Shown piece after piece: positions 42,797 through 49,068 of a stretch of DNA of 59,628 bases; position 1 is the first letter of the stretch, and each line of letters starts with the position of its first letter. The DNA comes from Sinorhizobium sp. GTDB taxonomy: Bacteria; Pseudomonadota; Alphaproteobacteria; Rhizobiales; Rhizobiaceae. The position numbers were made by a program, and so were the translations under genes. The notes beneath the pieces are model-generated. The model made no database searches. It was not told the origin of the DNA and was given only the letters and a program-made list of their open reading frames with translations. The stretch spans positions 1-59,628 of the forward strand of contig JAPSJG010000002.1 in assembly GCA_031178305.1 (NCBI GenBank). Direction: 5' to 3'.

Positions 42797-43198
42797 TCAC
42801 GCCTCCGCATCATCAGCCGGGATCATGCCGAGCGCTTGCAGATAGGTATCGAGGACGGCCTCTTGCTCCATCCGCTCGTCAGCGTCCTGTTTACGGATCG
42901 CAATGACCTTGCGCAGTATCTTGCTGTCGAAGCCCATCGACTTCGCTTCGCCGTAGACGTCCTTGATGTCGTCAGCGACCGTCTTCTTCTCTTCCTCGAG
43001 TCGCTCGATGCGCTCGATGAAGGCACGCAACTGGTTTCTCGCGACGGCGTGCACCGACGCTTCTCCGGTTTCCCTGCTGCTGAAAGCTTCGACCTGGCCA
43101 GATAACCGAGCGGCGCCGGAACTATTCGCCGCTTGCGCGGTCACGGCTCGGGCCGCCCCCTTGAACTTCCCTTCTGCAAGTCCGGTCTGCAACGTCAT
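42797..43198 (-). CDS. GapR-like DUF2312 DNA-binding protein
   Basis: The C-terminal 85 residues of this 133-residue protein match GapR/DUF2312 closely: RNQLRAFIERIERLEEEKKT, then VADDIKDVYGEAKSMGFDSK and ILRKVIAIRKQDADERMEQEAVLDTYLQALGM. In Caulobacter GapR binds overtwisted DNA ahead of forks and helps topoisomerases. The first 48 residues are a non-conserved Ala-rich lead. The ATG at 43198 follows AAAGGGAACAT. In a phage replication run it may help rapid fork movement or act as an antagonist of host GapR. Confidence 0.85.
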   Translation of the reverse strand: MTLQTGLAEGKFKGAARAVTAQAANSSGAARLSGQVEAFSSRETGEASVHAVARNQLRAFIERIERLEEEKKTVADDIKDVYGEAKSMGFDSKILRKVIAIRKQDADERMEQEAVLDTYLQALGMIPADDAEA

Positions 43199-43211
43199 GC
43201 TATGTTCCCTT

Positions 43212-43643
43212 TCAGTCGTCGTTGGGGGTGTTGAAGCCATGCACCGCGGCGTCAGTAGCGGCGGGGCGGCGTTTGAGGCGCCGGGTCATGCGCTTGTGGC
43301 GCTGCTTAAGCTCGCGTTCGGAGTAGACCTTCATGCGAGCGGAGTGTTCTCGGGCGTGCGGGGCGCAGATCGTGGTTACGACGCCTGAGGGCTGCGAGAT
43401 CTGCGCGAGGAAGTGTTGGTTGGCGACGCGGGTGAACCCGCACCGGACGGACATCTCGACGCCGCGGGTCCAGATCAGGGCGCGAACACCGTCGATGCTC
43501 ATGCCGGCGGCGGCGGCGTGAGCCTCGGCCGCGGCCTTCTCAGTCGGCCATGAGCCGATGACGGACAGACCGATGATGCGCTGCACGTAGCGGGTCACCG
43601 CGTGATAACTCACCCGAATCGGAGAGGGCTCGGGCGCGCTCAT
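43212..43643 (-). CDS. Unknown protein of the replication run
   Basis: The 143-residue protein begins SAPEPSPIRVSYHAVTRYVQRI, then an Ala-rich helix, VRALIWTRGVEMSVRCG, and a strongly basic C-terminal helix (ERELKQRHKRMTRRLKRRPAAT). The basic end suggests nucleic-acid contact. The family is not recognised. It overlaps the upstream small gene by four bases. Confidence 0.55.
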   Translation of the reverse strand: MSAPEPSPIRVSYHAVTRYVQRIIGLSVIGSWPTEKAAAEAHAAAAGMSIDGVRALIWTRGVEMSVRCGFTRVANQHFLAQISQPSGVVTTICAPHAREHSARMKVYSERELKQRHKRMTRRLKRRPAATDAAVHGFNTPNDD

Positions 43644-43777
43644 TCATCGGCCCGTTGGGCCTTGGGCTTGCCTTTACCCTTGTCGAACGCCAGCGGCGCG
43701 CCGGGGCGATAGCCCTTCGGAGCTTCGATCGCGTCTTGTGCTTCGCGATCGGTATCATCTAGCGTCATCGGCTGCAT
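43640..43777 (-). CDS. 45-residue basic/acidic small protein
   Basis: A short frame, MQPMTLDDTDREAQDAIEAP followed by KGYRPGAPLAFDKGKGKPKA and QRADE, fits between two coupled genes. The ATG at 43777 has AGGGGC at a good distance and the stop overlaps the next start as ATGA. It overlaps the upstream gene's end by 23 bases; a second ATG at 43768 would cut this to 14. The tight packing supports a real gene. No function can be given. Confidence 0.55.
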   Translation of the reverse strand: MQPMTLDDTDREAQDAIEAPKGYRPGAPLAFDKGKGKPKAQRADE

Positions 43778-44051
43778 TCGTGCCCCTTTCCTTGTTTTTC
43801 AGCACATCGAGGGTCTGCACGAGGACGGCCAGGTGGTGTTCCTGCTTGGCGACGTCGTGCCTTGGCCGCTTCGGGCCATGGGTTTCCAGCCACCAGACCT
43901 TCGAGCGCGCCATGCTCTCCAAGCTCTCGATCGCCTGTTCGCGACCGACTTCGATGTGCCGCGCCCGGTTGAAGTGTTCCTTTACCGACCGCTCCTCCGC
44001 TTGCTGTGCAAGAGCAGTGACTGAGGTTGTCGCCCTTCCATTTGCCGGCAT
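43755..44051 (-). CDS. Small helical protein of the replication run
   Basis: This 98-residue protein reads MPANGRATTSVTALAQQAEE and then helices with KEHFNRARHIEVGREQAIESL and RSKVWWLETHGPKRP. The ATG at 44051 shares one base with the upstream stop (TGATG). No recognised domain; a charged helical protein. Confidence 0.55.
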   Translation of the reverse strand: MPANGRATTSVTALAQQAEERSVKEHFNRARHIEVGREQAIESLESMARSKVWWLETHGPKRPRHDVAKQEHHLAVLVQTLDVLKNKERGTNAADDAR

Positions 44052-44701
44052 CAGGCGGACCCGCTGACGGCTAGGCGCTCTCGTTCGAGGCGGGCAATCT
44101 GTTGGTCGATCTCCCGGCGGCGCTCCAAGCGCGCTGCTTCGTCCACCCAATCCGGCGGATCCGGAAAACAGGCAGCGAGCAGTGAGGGGCCATAGGTGCG
44201 AAGAAGAATGGAAAAGTGCTGCACCGACGGGAGCGTCCGCCGGTGCAGCCAGTTCTCAACGCTGGCTGAGGGTATGCCGGTCTCCGCCTCGACGTGATGA
44301 ATGGTCGAGCGGGGATGGCGATCCTTCAGCCAGGTGACGAGCCCCGCGACATCGAAAACGAGTGCGGAGCTTTTCCCGCGAACTTGCGGGACTTTCCCTG
44401 CGGAAACGTGCCGGCGTTCCGGGCCACTGTAGTAGCGCGGGGTGTCGTCGTCACACAGACCGTGGAAGTGAAGCCCTTTGAGATTGCTGGCAGGCAAGGG
44501 GGCTTTGGCAGACGTGAACAGGGCAATCAGGCGATGATGTATGCGGACAGGGGTCGCGATCATGGCCGTCCACGCGAACCGCAGGGATGCGGAAATGCTC
44601 AGGCCCTCGGTGATGCCGTTGAACGCATCATTGAGGGGCTGCGGCGGGAAAAGGAGAGAAGAGCGAGTGAGAGAAGGTTGCAGGGGAGCGGTGATGCTCA
44701 T
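44051..44701 (-). CDS. Unknown protein with C-terminal HTH-like region
   Basis: Residues 130-175 of this 216-residue protein (STIHHVEAETGIPSASVENW, then LHRRTLPSVQHFSILLRTYG) look like a helix-turn-helix followed by a helix pair, and the end is a charged coil (ARLERRREIDQQIARLERER). The first 60 residues are low in conserved features, so a later start is possible. It overlaps the cro-like gene by four bases and is therefore an early-right-type gene. Confidence 0.55.
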   Translation of the reverse strand: MSITAPLQPSLTRSSLLFPPQPLNDAFNGITEGLSISASLRFAWTAMIATPVRIHHRLIALFTSAKAPLPASNLKGLHFHGLCDDDTPRYYSGPERRHVSAGKVPQVRGKSSALVFDVAGLVTWLKDRHPRSTIHHVEAETGIPSASVENWLHRRTLPSVQHFSILLRTYGPSLLAACFPDPPDWVDEAARLERRREIDQQIARLERERLAVSGSA

Positions 44702-44940
44702 GACGGCGACTCCTCAAAACAGCGGTGCTCTGAAGGGGAAGCGAGATGCGTTCTCGCTGGCCGAAATGCGGCCGGCAGAAGTTCTTCACGGGGGATGCCA
44801 GTGAACGCCTCGACCTCGGCCAGATCGTCAACCGGAACCTGTTTCCATTGGCTGATCGTGGAGGGCTGCCTCCCGAGGTGTTCGGCAAGGCGGCACATGG
44901 CACCACGATTCGCTTTGAAGTAATTTTTCAGCGCTTCCAT
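44698..44940 (-). CDS. YdaS/Cro-type HTH regulator
   Basis: The 80-residue protein is a single HTH: MEALKNYFKANRGAMCRLAE, then HLGRQPSTISQWKQVPVDDL and a helix ending in FTGIPREELLP, the pattern of YdaS-family Cro-like proteins. It is divergent to the cI-like gene, with three TTCAGTCAA half-sites between them, and opens the minus-strand run that leads to replication, terminase and portal genes. It probably turns down repressor synthesis for lytic growth. A TTG at 44958 lies inside the operator, so the ATG at 44940 is preferred. Confidence 0.78.
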   Translation of the reverse strand: MEALKNYFKANRGAMCRLAEHLGRQPSTISQWKQVPVDDLAEVEAFTGIPREELLPAAFRPARTHLASPSEHRCFEESPS

Positions 44941-44949
44941 GGCGCCAAC

Positions 44950-44992
44950 TTCAGTCAAAACGAAATTTCAGTCAAGAAAAAATTTCAGTCAA
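44950..44992. promoter_or_regulatory. Operator cluster 1, three TTCAGTCAA half-sites
   Basis: TTCAGTCAA occurs at 44950-44958, 44967-44975 and 44984-44992, with starts exactly 17 bp apart. The reverse strand of each copy contains TTGACT, a good -35 for the cro-like gene. I find no convincing -10 for either direction. The same nonamer recurs at 46056-46098, so a common regulator, most likely the CI-like protein at 45035, should bind both places. Confidence 0.72.
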
Positions 44993-45034
44993 ATGCTATG
45001 GTTTAACGCCCGGTAATGGCGTCATTTTGGAAAC

Positions 45035-45460
45035 ATGGGAACGAGATCGAAGATTCAGATGAGCCCTGAAGGAAAGCCCCGCCACTTCATCAAGGAGTGG
45101 CGGAAATATCGGCGCATGACACAAGAAGAAGTCGCGAGCGCCATAGGCGGCTCGGTGTCTTCAATTTCCCAATTAGAGAACGGTAAGCAGGGCTACAGCC
45201 AGACAATCCTTGAAGCCCTGGCTGAGATTTTCCAGTGCACGCCGGTTGAGCTGCTTTCGGTCAACCCGATTGAACAGCATCAGGGTTCCAGTCGCCGTCC
45301 TTCTCAGAACGCCGCGGTCTCGCTGATTTCTCTGCTCGATAACCTGCGCAGCCTAGCAGACGCTCATCCAGAACGACTTGCTTTAGCGCTTGAGGCTCTC
45401 GAACGACTGACTGACCAGCCGGACAGCGCTCAAAATTCGGGCACGAAAGACAATCGATAA
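45035..45460 (+). CDS. CI-like XRE-family repressor
   Basis: Residues 15-75 of this 141-residue protein form an XRE helix-turn-helix: FIKEWRKYRRMTQEEVASAI, GGSVSSISQLENGKQGYSQ and LEALAEIFQCTPVELLSVNP. The C-terminal half is helical (SLISLLDNLRSLADAHPERLALALEAL) and lacks the S24 peptidase domain, so RecA-driven self-cleavage is not expected; induction may need an antirepressor. It faces the cro-like gene across operator cluster 1 and has TTTTGGAAAC before its ATG. It probably keeps the prophage silent. Confidence 0.8.
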   Translation: MGTRSKIQMSPEGKPRHFIKEWRKYRRMTQEEVASAIGGSVSSISQLENGKQGYSQTILEALAEIFQCTPVELLSVNPIEQHQGSSRRPSQNAAVSLISLLDNLRSLADAHPERLALALEALERLTDQPDSAQNSGTKDNR

Positions 45461-45728
45461 CCTGATTGAACACGGCCATGTCCGACTGGGAGAGGCGCGA
45501 TAGCCTTCCCGTCAATCTGTCTTCATTGATCACTTACTTCGACCTGCATGTGTGGGGGCAGCGGGGAGCCGTGTGCATCGGCCGCTCTCTTTTCGCTCAT
45601 ACTCTGCGAGCTGTGGCAAGTGCAAAGTATTATGTAGGTTTCAACTTTTTGTTTCAACCTAGTTAAAGTGTATTCATTGCATCTCTTAAGTGCAACCAAT
45701 GCACTTAATGGCATTGGTCATACTATTC
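45461..45728. other. Gap without a convincing gene; contains inverted repeats
   Basis: These 268 bases lie between the end of cI and the end of the convergent winged-helix gene. They are AT-richer than the flanks. They hold AGGTT/AACCT around a CAACTTTTTG core (45636-45660) and the hairpin described at 45686-45708. A 66-codon plus-strand frame here (45466-45666) has no family likeness or good ribosome site. Confidence 0.6.
45686..45708. terminator. Perfect 9-bp inverted repeat between convergent genes
   Basis: TTAAGTGCA (45686-45694) and TGCACTTAA (45700-45708) flank ACCAA. The stem has no U-run, but its place between two convergent regulators fits a two-way transcription stop or a protein-binding palindrome. 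Confidence 0.45.
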
Positions 45729-46004
45729 TCACCCGAATAACAGCCAGTACCGATTTCCAGTGTGTCTCTTTCTCTCGACCCCTAAGAATTTATGGGTTTC
45801 TAGCTGCTCGATTGCTGAAATGACGCCACGCTTACTTGCGTTCACGGCGGCGGCAATATCGCCGATCGACGAAGTTGCCTCACGCCGGTCGGCGTCCATC
45901 TCCGTGGCCAGAAACACGGCAACGCGTGCCGCCAGGTGCGGAAGATGTGGCGACCGCACGACCATTCTGAGCCAGTCCTCTCGTTCTCGTAAGAATTGCG
46001 GCAT
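45729..46004 (-). CDS. Winged-helix early regulator
   Basis: The 91-residue protein is one winged-helix domain: an N-terminal helix (MPQFLREREDWLRMVVRS), LAARVAVFLATEMD, the recognition unit IGDIAAAVNASKRGVISAIEQLETHKF and the wing LGVERKRHTGNRYWLLF. It has GAAAGGG before the ATG. Its promoter (TTGACT, 16 bp, TAAAAT on the minus strand) overlaps the operator palindrome at 46080, so the lysogenic repressor should control it. It may be a second-level switch or antirepressor. Confidence 0.72.
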   Translation of the reverse strand: MPQFLREREDWLRMVVRSPHLPHLAARVAVFLATEMDADRREATSSIGDIAAAVNASKRGVISAIEQLETHKFLGVERKRHTGNRYWLLFG

Positions 46005-46055
46005 GACGGCCCTTTCACGCAGCGGTCATATCGCGAAACATACGCATTCTCGAAT

Positions 46056-46098
46056 TTCAGTCAAAGCGAAATTTTATGATTGACTGAATTTCAGTCAA
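46056..46098. promoter_or_regulatory. Operator cluster 2, half-site plus 19-bp palindrome
   Basis: TTCAGTCAA at 46056-46064 is followed by the perfect palindrome TTGACTGAATTTCAGTCAA at 46080-46098. The same-strand copies are 34 bp apart (46056 and 46090), twice the 17-bp step of cluster 1. The palindrome carries -35 hexamers for two divergent promoters, one for the winged-helix gene and one for the plus-strand early operon. Confidence 0.75.
46071..46098 (-). promoter_or_regulatory. Promoter of the winged-helix gene
   Basis: On the minus strand TTGACT (46098-46093), a 16-bp spacer and TAAAAT (46076-46071) form a strong sigma70-like promoter whose -35 is half of the operator palindrome. Repressor bound there would block polymerase. 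Confidence 0.65.
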
Positions 46099-46108
46099 AC
46101 ACTAAGTT
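46080..46108 (+). promoter_or_regulatory. Promoter of the plus-strand early operon
   Basis: TTGACT (46080-46085), a 17-bp spacer and TAAGTT (46103-46108) face the early run starting at 46145. The -35 lies in the left half of the operator palindrome. Confidence 0.58.
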
Positions 46109-46144
46109 TTTCCCCAATTGGTTTCAAATCACGAAGGGTTCGCC

Positions 46145-46279
46145 ATGAGGCGTTTCGCTATTTTTGCCGCGGTAGCCGCACTATCCGTGCTGACGCTGCG
46201 GGCTGGTGCCACCGATGCGATGAACGAATGCCAGGCGGCACACAGCTTCGACGCCTGCCACCACGCTCTGAACCGGTAG
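46145..46279 (+). CDS. 44-residue exported small protein
   Basis: A short frame directly downstream of the early promoter encodes MRRFAIFAAVAALSVLTLRA, then GATDAMNECQAAHSFDACHH and ALNR. GAAGGG lies six bases before the ATG. The first 22 residues look like a signal peptide. The mature part of about 22 residues has two Cys (NEC and DAC) that could form a disulfide in the periplasm. Function unknown; being first in an early operon it could act in exclusion or envelope stress. Confidence 0.6.
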   Translation: MRRFAIFAAVAALSVLTLRAGATDAMNECQAAHSFDACHHALNR

Positions 46280-46288
46280 GGGGTGGCA

Positions 46289-46615
46289 ATGCGCAGATGG
46301 ACCTGCATCAACTGCGGCGCGGTCGAGCGCCTGACCTTCTATCCGGATGGCTGCTCAAGCTGCGGCAGCACGATGGTTGACGACGAGGGCAGATCGACCT
46401 TTACCGGCGACGCGGCCGATATCCCGTTCGAGGACTATCTCTCTGCGGGCGAGTTCGACCGCGCCGCGATCGTCGAACTGTGGCATGCCGGCGTGCTGGA
46501 TCAGTCCACCGCGGCCGTCTCGGCGCTGCGCAACGTGCTCGACGACATGCTGCTTGAGAACCGCATCGACATGATGATGCATGTGTTCTCGGCACCGGGC
46601 CGAGAGGCCGCCTGA
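46289..46615 (+). CDS. Zinc-ribbon protein of the early operon
   Basis: The 108-residue protein starts MRRWTCINCGAVERLTFYPD and GCSSCG, making a C-x2-C...C-x2-C zinc ribbon, followed by a helical domain (FEDYLSAGEFDRAAIVELWH, AAVSALRNVLDDMLLENRI). The ATG at 46289 follows AGGGGG; a GTG two codons earlier is less likely. Its stop abuts the next ATG. It may bind DNA, RNA or the host polymerase, but no target can be named. Confidence 0.65.
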   Translation: MRRWTCINCGAVERLTFYPDGCSSCGSTMVDDEGRSTFTGDAADIPFEDYLSAGEFDRAAIVELWHAGVLDQSTAAVSALRNVLDDMLLENRIDMMMHVFSAPGREAA

Positions 46616-47179
46616 ATGGGGAAGCATTCCAATTTCCCCCGCCGGAAAGAAGACGAATACCTGACGCCTTATGAGGCGGCGCTTCCGCTGAAGCCTTTCC
46701 TGAGTGGCGTCCGCACCTTCGCCGAGCCGTGCTGCGCCGATGGCCGCCTTGTCCGGTGGGTCGAGAGTTTCGGTCCGCTGTGCATCCATAGCGGCGATAT
46801 CCAGACCGGCACCGATGCGCTGACCGATCCGGTGCTCGACTGCCTCATCGTCGATGCGATCATCACCAACCCGCCCTACACGTGGGACCTTTTGTCTGCG
46901 CTGGTCGACCGCTTCATGAGGATCGCGCCTACGTGGCTGCTGCTGGAAGCGGACTTCAAGTACAATCTCCGCACCCAAGACTTCATGCGCCACTGCAGCG
47001 ACGTGGTTCCTGTCGGCCGTGTCCGTTGGTTCGAGGACACCACTGAGGACAGCAAGGGCAATTACGCCTGGTATCGCTTCCACGTCCAGCACACACGCGG
47101 TCCCGTCTTCCATCCCGTCCAGCAGATAGACAAGCGCGGCATTCGCAAGAAGCAGCGCGAGGGGGTGCTCGTTGCCTGA
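46616..47179 (+). CDS. N6-adenine-type DNA methyltransferase-like protein
   Basis: The 187-residue protein carries a compact class I methylase core: EDEYLTPYEAALPLKPFL, then TFAEPCCADGRLVRWVE (AdoMet motif I), GDIQTG and DAIITNPPYTWDLLS (motif IV, NPPY). The C-terminal beta part (VRWFEDTTEDSKGNYAWYRF) resembles the end of phage adenine methylases. It is shorter than free-standing enzymes and may lack a full target-recognition domain. It lies in the early operon between a zinc-ribbon and a small membrane protein. Confidence 0.75.
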   Translation: MGKHSNFPRRKEDEYLTPYEAALPLKPFLSGVRTFAEPCCADGRLVRWVESFGPLCIHSGDIQTGTDALTDPVLDCLIVDAIITNPPYTWDLLSALVDRFMRIAPTWLLLEADFKYNLRTQDFMRHCSDVVPVGRVRWFEDTTEDSKGNYAWYRFHVQHTRGPVFHPVQQIDKRGIRKKQREGVLVA

Positions 47180-47402
47180 CGCTCTTGCGATGCAAGCGGC
47201 CTTTGCCGTCACGGTCGCCGCTTACCTGATCGGCTGCGGCCTCGGCACCATTCACCGGCTCATCGAAGAGCGCCGCACCGAGAAGATGGTGCGCGACATC
47301 ATCGCCGACATCGAGCGGTGCGATGCCGCCGCCGCCGCCCTCATCAAGTTCCGAGAAGCCCAATCCGGGCAAACACCAGAAGGAGAGTATCATGCTTGCT
47401 AG
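47172..47402 (+). CDS. Small single-pass membrane protein
   Basis: The 76-residue protein has one hydrophobic segment (MQAAFAVTVAAYLIGCGLGT) and a cytoplasmic helical tail (RLIEERRTEKMVRDIIADIERCD). The TTG at 47172 has AGGGGG six bases before it; the ATG at 47190 would remove a few residues. It overlaps the methylase gene by eight bases and the next regulator by 11. Role unknown. Confidence 0.55.
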   Translation: MPDALAMQAAFAVTVAAYLIGCGLGTIHRLIEERRTEKMVRDIIADIERCDAAAAALIKFREAQSGQTPEGEYHAC

Positions 47403-47805
47403 AACCAACCCCGCCCCCAAGAAGCCGAACCCGATCGACTTACAGGTCGGCACCCGTATCCGCCTCCGGCGCAACATCCTCGGCATGAGCCAGGAGACGC
47501 TGGCCGCGCATCTGGGGATCACCTTCCAACAGGTCCAAAAGTACGAGAAGGGCACGAACCGCGTCGGCGCTAGCAGGCTGCAGGCCATCAGCGAAGCGCT
47601 CAAGGTCACCCCCTCTTACTTCTTCGACAAGCCAGAAGGTGCCCCCGAGGCAAACGGGAGCGAACCCGACGAGGTGATGAGCTTCGTCGCCAGTGCCGAG
47701 GGCATTGCGCTCAATCGCGCCTTCGCCCGCATCCAGGACGCCAACACCCGCCAGAAGCTCGTCGCCCTGATCAAGGCGGTCGCCTCCTCGGCCGACGCGG
47801 CTTAG
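47392..47805 (+). CDS. XRE-family regulator, PraR-like
   Basis: Residues 12-75 of this 137-residue protein match the alphaproteobacterial XRE group that includes PraR: NPIDLQVGTRIRLRRNILGM, SQETLAAHLGITFQQVQKYE, KGTNRVGASRLQAISEALKV with SYFFD. The C-terminal part is helical (SAEGIALNRAFARIQDANTR, KLVALIKAVAS). Members usually control surface, biofilm or quorum genes of the host. A phage copy could adjust those genes or act inside the phage. The ATG at 47392 follows AAGGAGAG. Confidence 0.8.
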   Translation: MLARTNPAPKKPNPIDLQVGTRIRLRRNILGMSQETLAAHLGITFQQVQKYEKGTNRVGASRLQAISEALKVTPSYFFDKPEGAPEANGSEPDEVMSFVASAEGIALNRAFARIQDANTRQKLVALIKAVASSADAA

Positions 47806-47828
47806 CCGCGGCTGATCCGCTCCGGTTT

Positions 47829-47854
47829 CCGCCCCTGAACAACGGGGGCGGTTT
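47829..47854 (+). terminator. Hairpin with short T-run after the XRE gene
   Basis: CCGCCCC (47829-47835) and GGGGCGG (47845-47851) pair around a nine-base loop and are followed by TTT. It could reduce read-through into the ParB-like gene. Confidence 0.5.
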
Positions 47855-47863
47855 CCCGAACGG

Positions 47864-48691
47864 ATGGACGAGAAGGGGATGCGCGTGAACGACGTGAACA
47901 TGAATATCGGCCTTGAGCCGGAGCTTGCGTGGGTCAATCTGGCCCATATCCGTGTAGATACCAGCTATCAGCGCCCGGTGAAGCCGAAGCGAGTTGCGCA
48001 GATCCTGCGCGAGTTCGACTGGAAGAGGTTCGGGACGCTGATGTTGGTCCGGCACGCGGACGATGATTTCACCGTCTATGACGGGCAGCATCGGTTCGAG
48101 GCGGCGAGCAAGCATCCCGCAGTGTCAGAAGTTCCGGCTGTGATCGTGACGCTCGAACAGGCGTACGAGGAAGCGCAGAGCTTCCTGGGCGTGAACACCA
48201 ACCGCAGCGCCATCACGACGGTCGAGAAGTTTTGGGCCGGGCTGGAAGCTGGCGACGAGGCGATGGGCCGCATCTGCGCAGTTCTTGAGGACGCCGGCTG
48301 CGAAGTCGTGCCGGTCGGCACGAAATCGCCAGCACCTAACCGGACGAGTTCGATCAGCGCGCTGGAGAGAGCGCTTAAGTCCTATGGCGATGAGGCTGTC
48401 ACCAAGGCGTGCCGGACGCTGCGCACCGCCTGGTCCAAGGACAATGGCGCGCTGAACGGGACGATGATCCAGGCACTCGCTCGGCTGTACCGAAACAACA
48501 AGAAGTTCATCGATGAGAGCCGCATGGCGACCAAGCTCAAGAGCAAGGATCGCAAGATCCTGACGGGCGACGCAGAGGCATTGCGCAAGATGGGCGGCGG
48601 CGATGCGCCTCTGGCCGTCGCGAAGGCGATGGTCGAAATCTATAACAAGGGCCTTCAGAAGGACCTCATCGCGCTCGGAGAGAAGCGATGA
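47864..48691 (+). CDS. ParB/Srx-like domain protein (DUF6551 type)
   Basis: Residues 20-115 of this 275-residue protein have a ParB N-terminal-like domain: AHIRVDTSYQRPVKPKRVAQ, then LMLVRHADDDFTVYDGQHRF and VPAVIVTLEQAYEEAQSFLGVNTNRS. The VYDGQHR motif is that of CTP-binding or nuclease-like ParB/sulfiredoxin folds. The rest is helical. There is no ParA partner nearby, so plasmid-type partition is unlikely; such phage proteins may act as nucleases or regulators. The open frame starts at 47864, but internal ATGs (47879, 47897) are possible. Confidence 0.7.
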   Translation: MDEKGMRVNDVNMNIGLEPELAWVNLAHIRVDTSYQRPVKPKRVAQILREFDWKRFGTLMLVRHADDDFTVYDGQHRFEAASKHPAVSEVPAVIVTLEQAYEEAQSFLGVNTNRSAITTVEKFWAGLEAGDEAMGRICAVLEDAGCEVVPVGTKSPAPNRTSSISALERALKSYGDEAVTKACRTLRTAWSKDNGALNGTMIQALARLYRNNKKFIDESRMATKLKSKDRKILTGDAEALRKMGGGDAPLAVAKAMVEIYNKGLQKDLIALGEKR

Positions 48692-49068
48692 CCCCGGTAT
48701 CGCAATCGTCCGAACTCATGGAGCTCGATCGCGCCATTGCGATCGTCAGGGCAATCAACCAGCGTGCTTTCTCCGCCATGGGGATTGGCGGGCAGTGCGA
48801 CACCCTGGAGCGAATTAGCTTGGCCGAAATGATCGATGCCAAAGAGCGCGTGCAGCTCGAAAACGAGTTGCAGTCGAGCGGAGGCGCGCGGTTGTTCTAC
48901 GTCGTTCCAGATGACCGCCTGATCGCCGCAGCCTACGCGTTGCAGCATTGCGACGCCAAAGACGAGCCCGTCGTGATGTGCCCCGGCCGAGACCACGAAG
49001 GCGCACCAATCCACAAGGCGCTGTTCGTCGGCACGTTTGGCGCTGAGATCGAAGAGGACGCTCAATGA
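48688..49068 (+). CDS. Unknown early protein
   Basis: The 126-residue protein contains helices (MELDRAIAIVRAINQRAFSA, LAEMIDAKERVQLENELQS) and a beta part ending GAPIHKALFVGTFGAEI. No family is recognised. It overlaps both neighbours by four bases. Confidence 0.55.
   Translation: MTPVSQSSELMELDRAIAIVRAINQRAFSAMGIGGQCDTLERISLAEMIDAKERVQLENELQSSGGARLFYVVPDDRLIAAAYALQHCDAKDEPVVMCPGRDHEGAPIHKALFVGTFGAEIEEDAQ

Noticed and set aside
44698..45460. Toxin-antitoxin pair (YdaS/YdaT reading of the HTH genes)
   Set aside because: Divergent placement, shared operators and downstream lytic genes fit a Cro/CI switch; no YdaT-like toxin is next to the YdaS-type gene.
45466..45666. 66-codon plus-strand frame behind cI
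   Set aside because: No ribosome site, no recognisable features, and it runs over AT-rich hairpins between convergent genes.
47864..48691. Plasmid-type partition system around the ParB-like gene
   Set aside because: There is no ParA-type ATPase nearby and no repeated centromere-like sites; the phage has an integrase and att sites.
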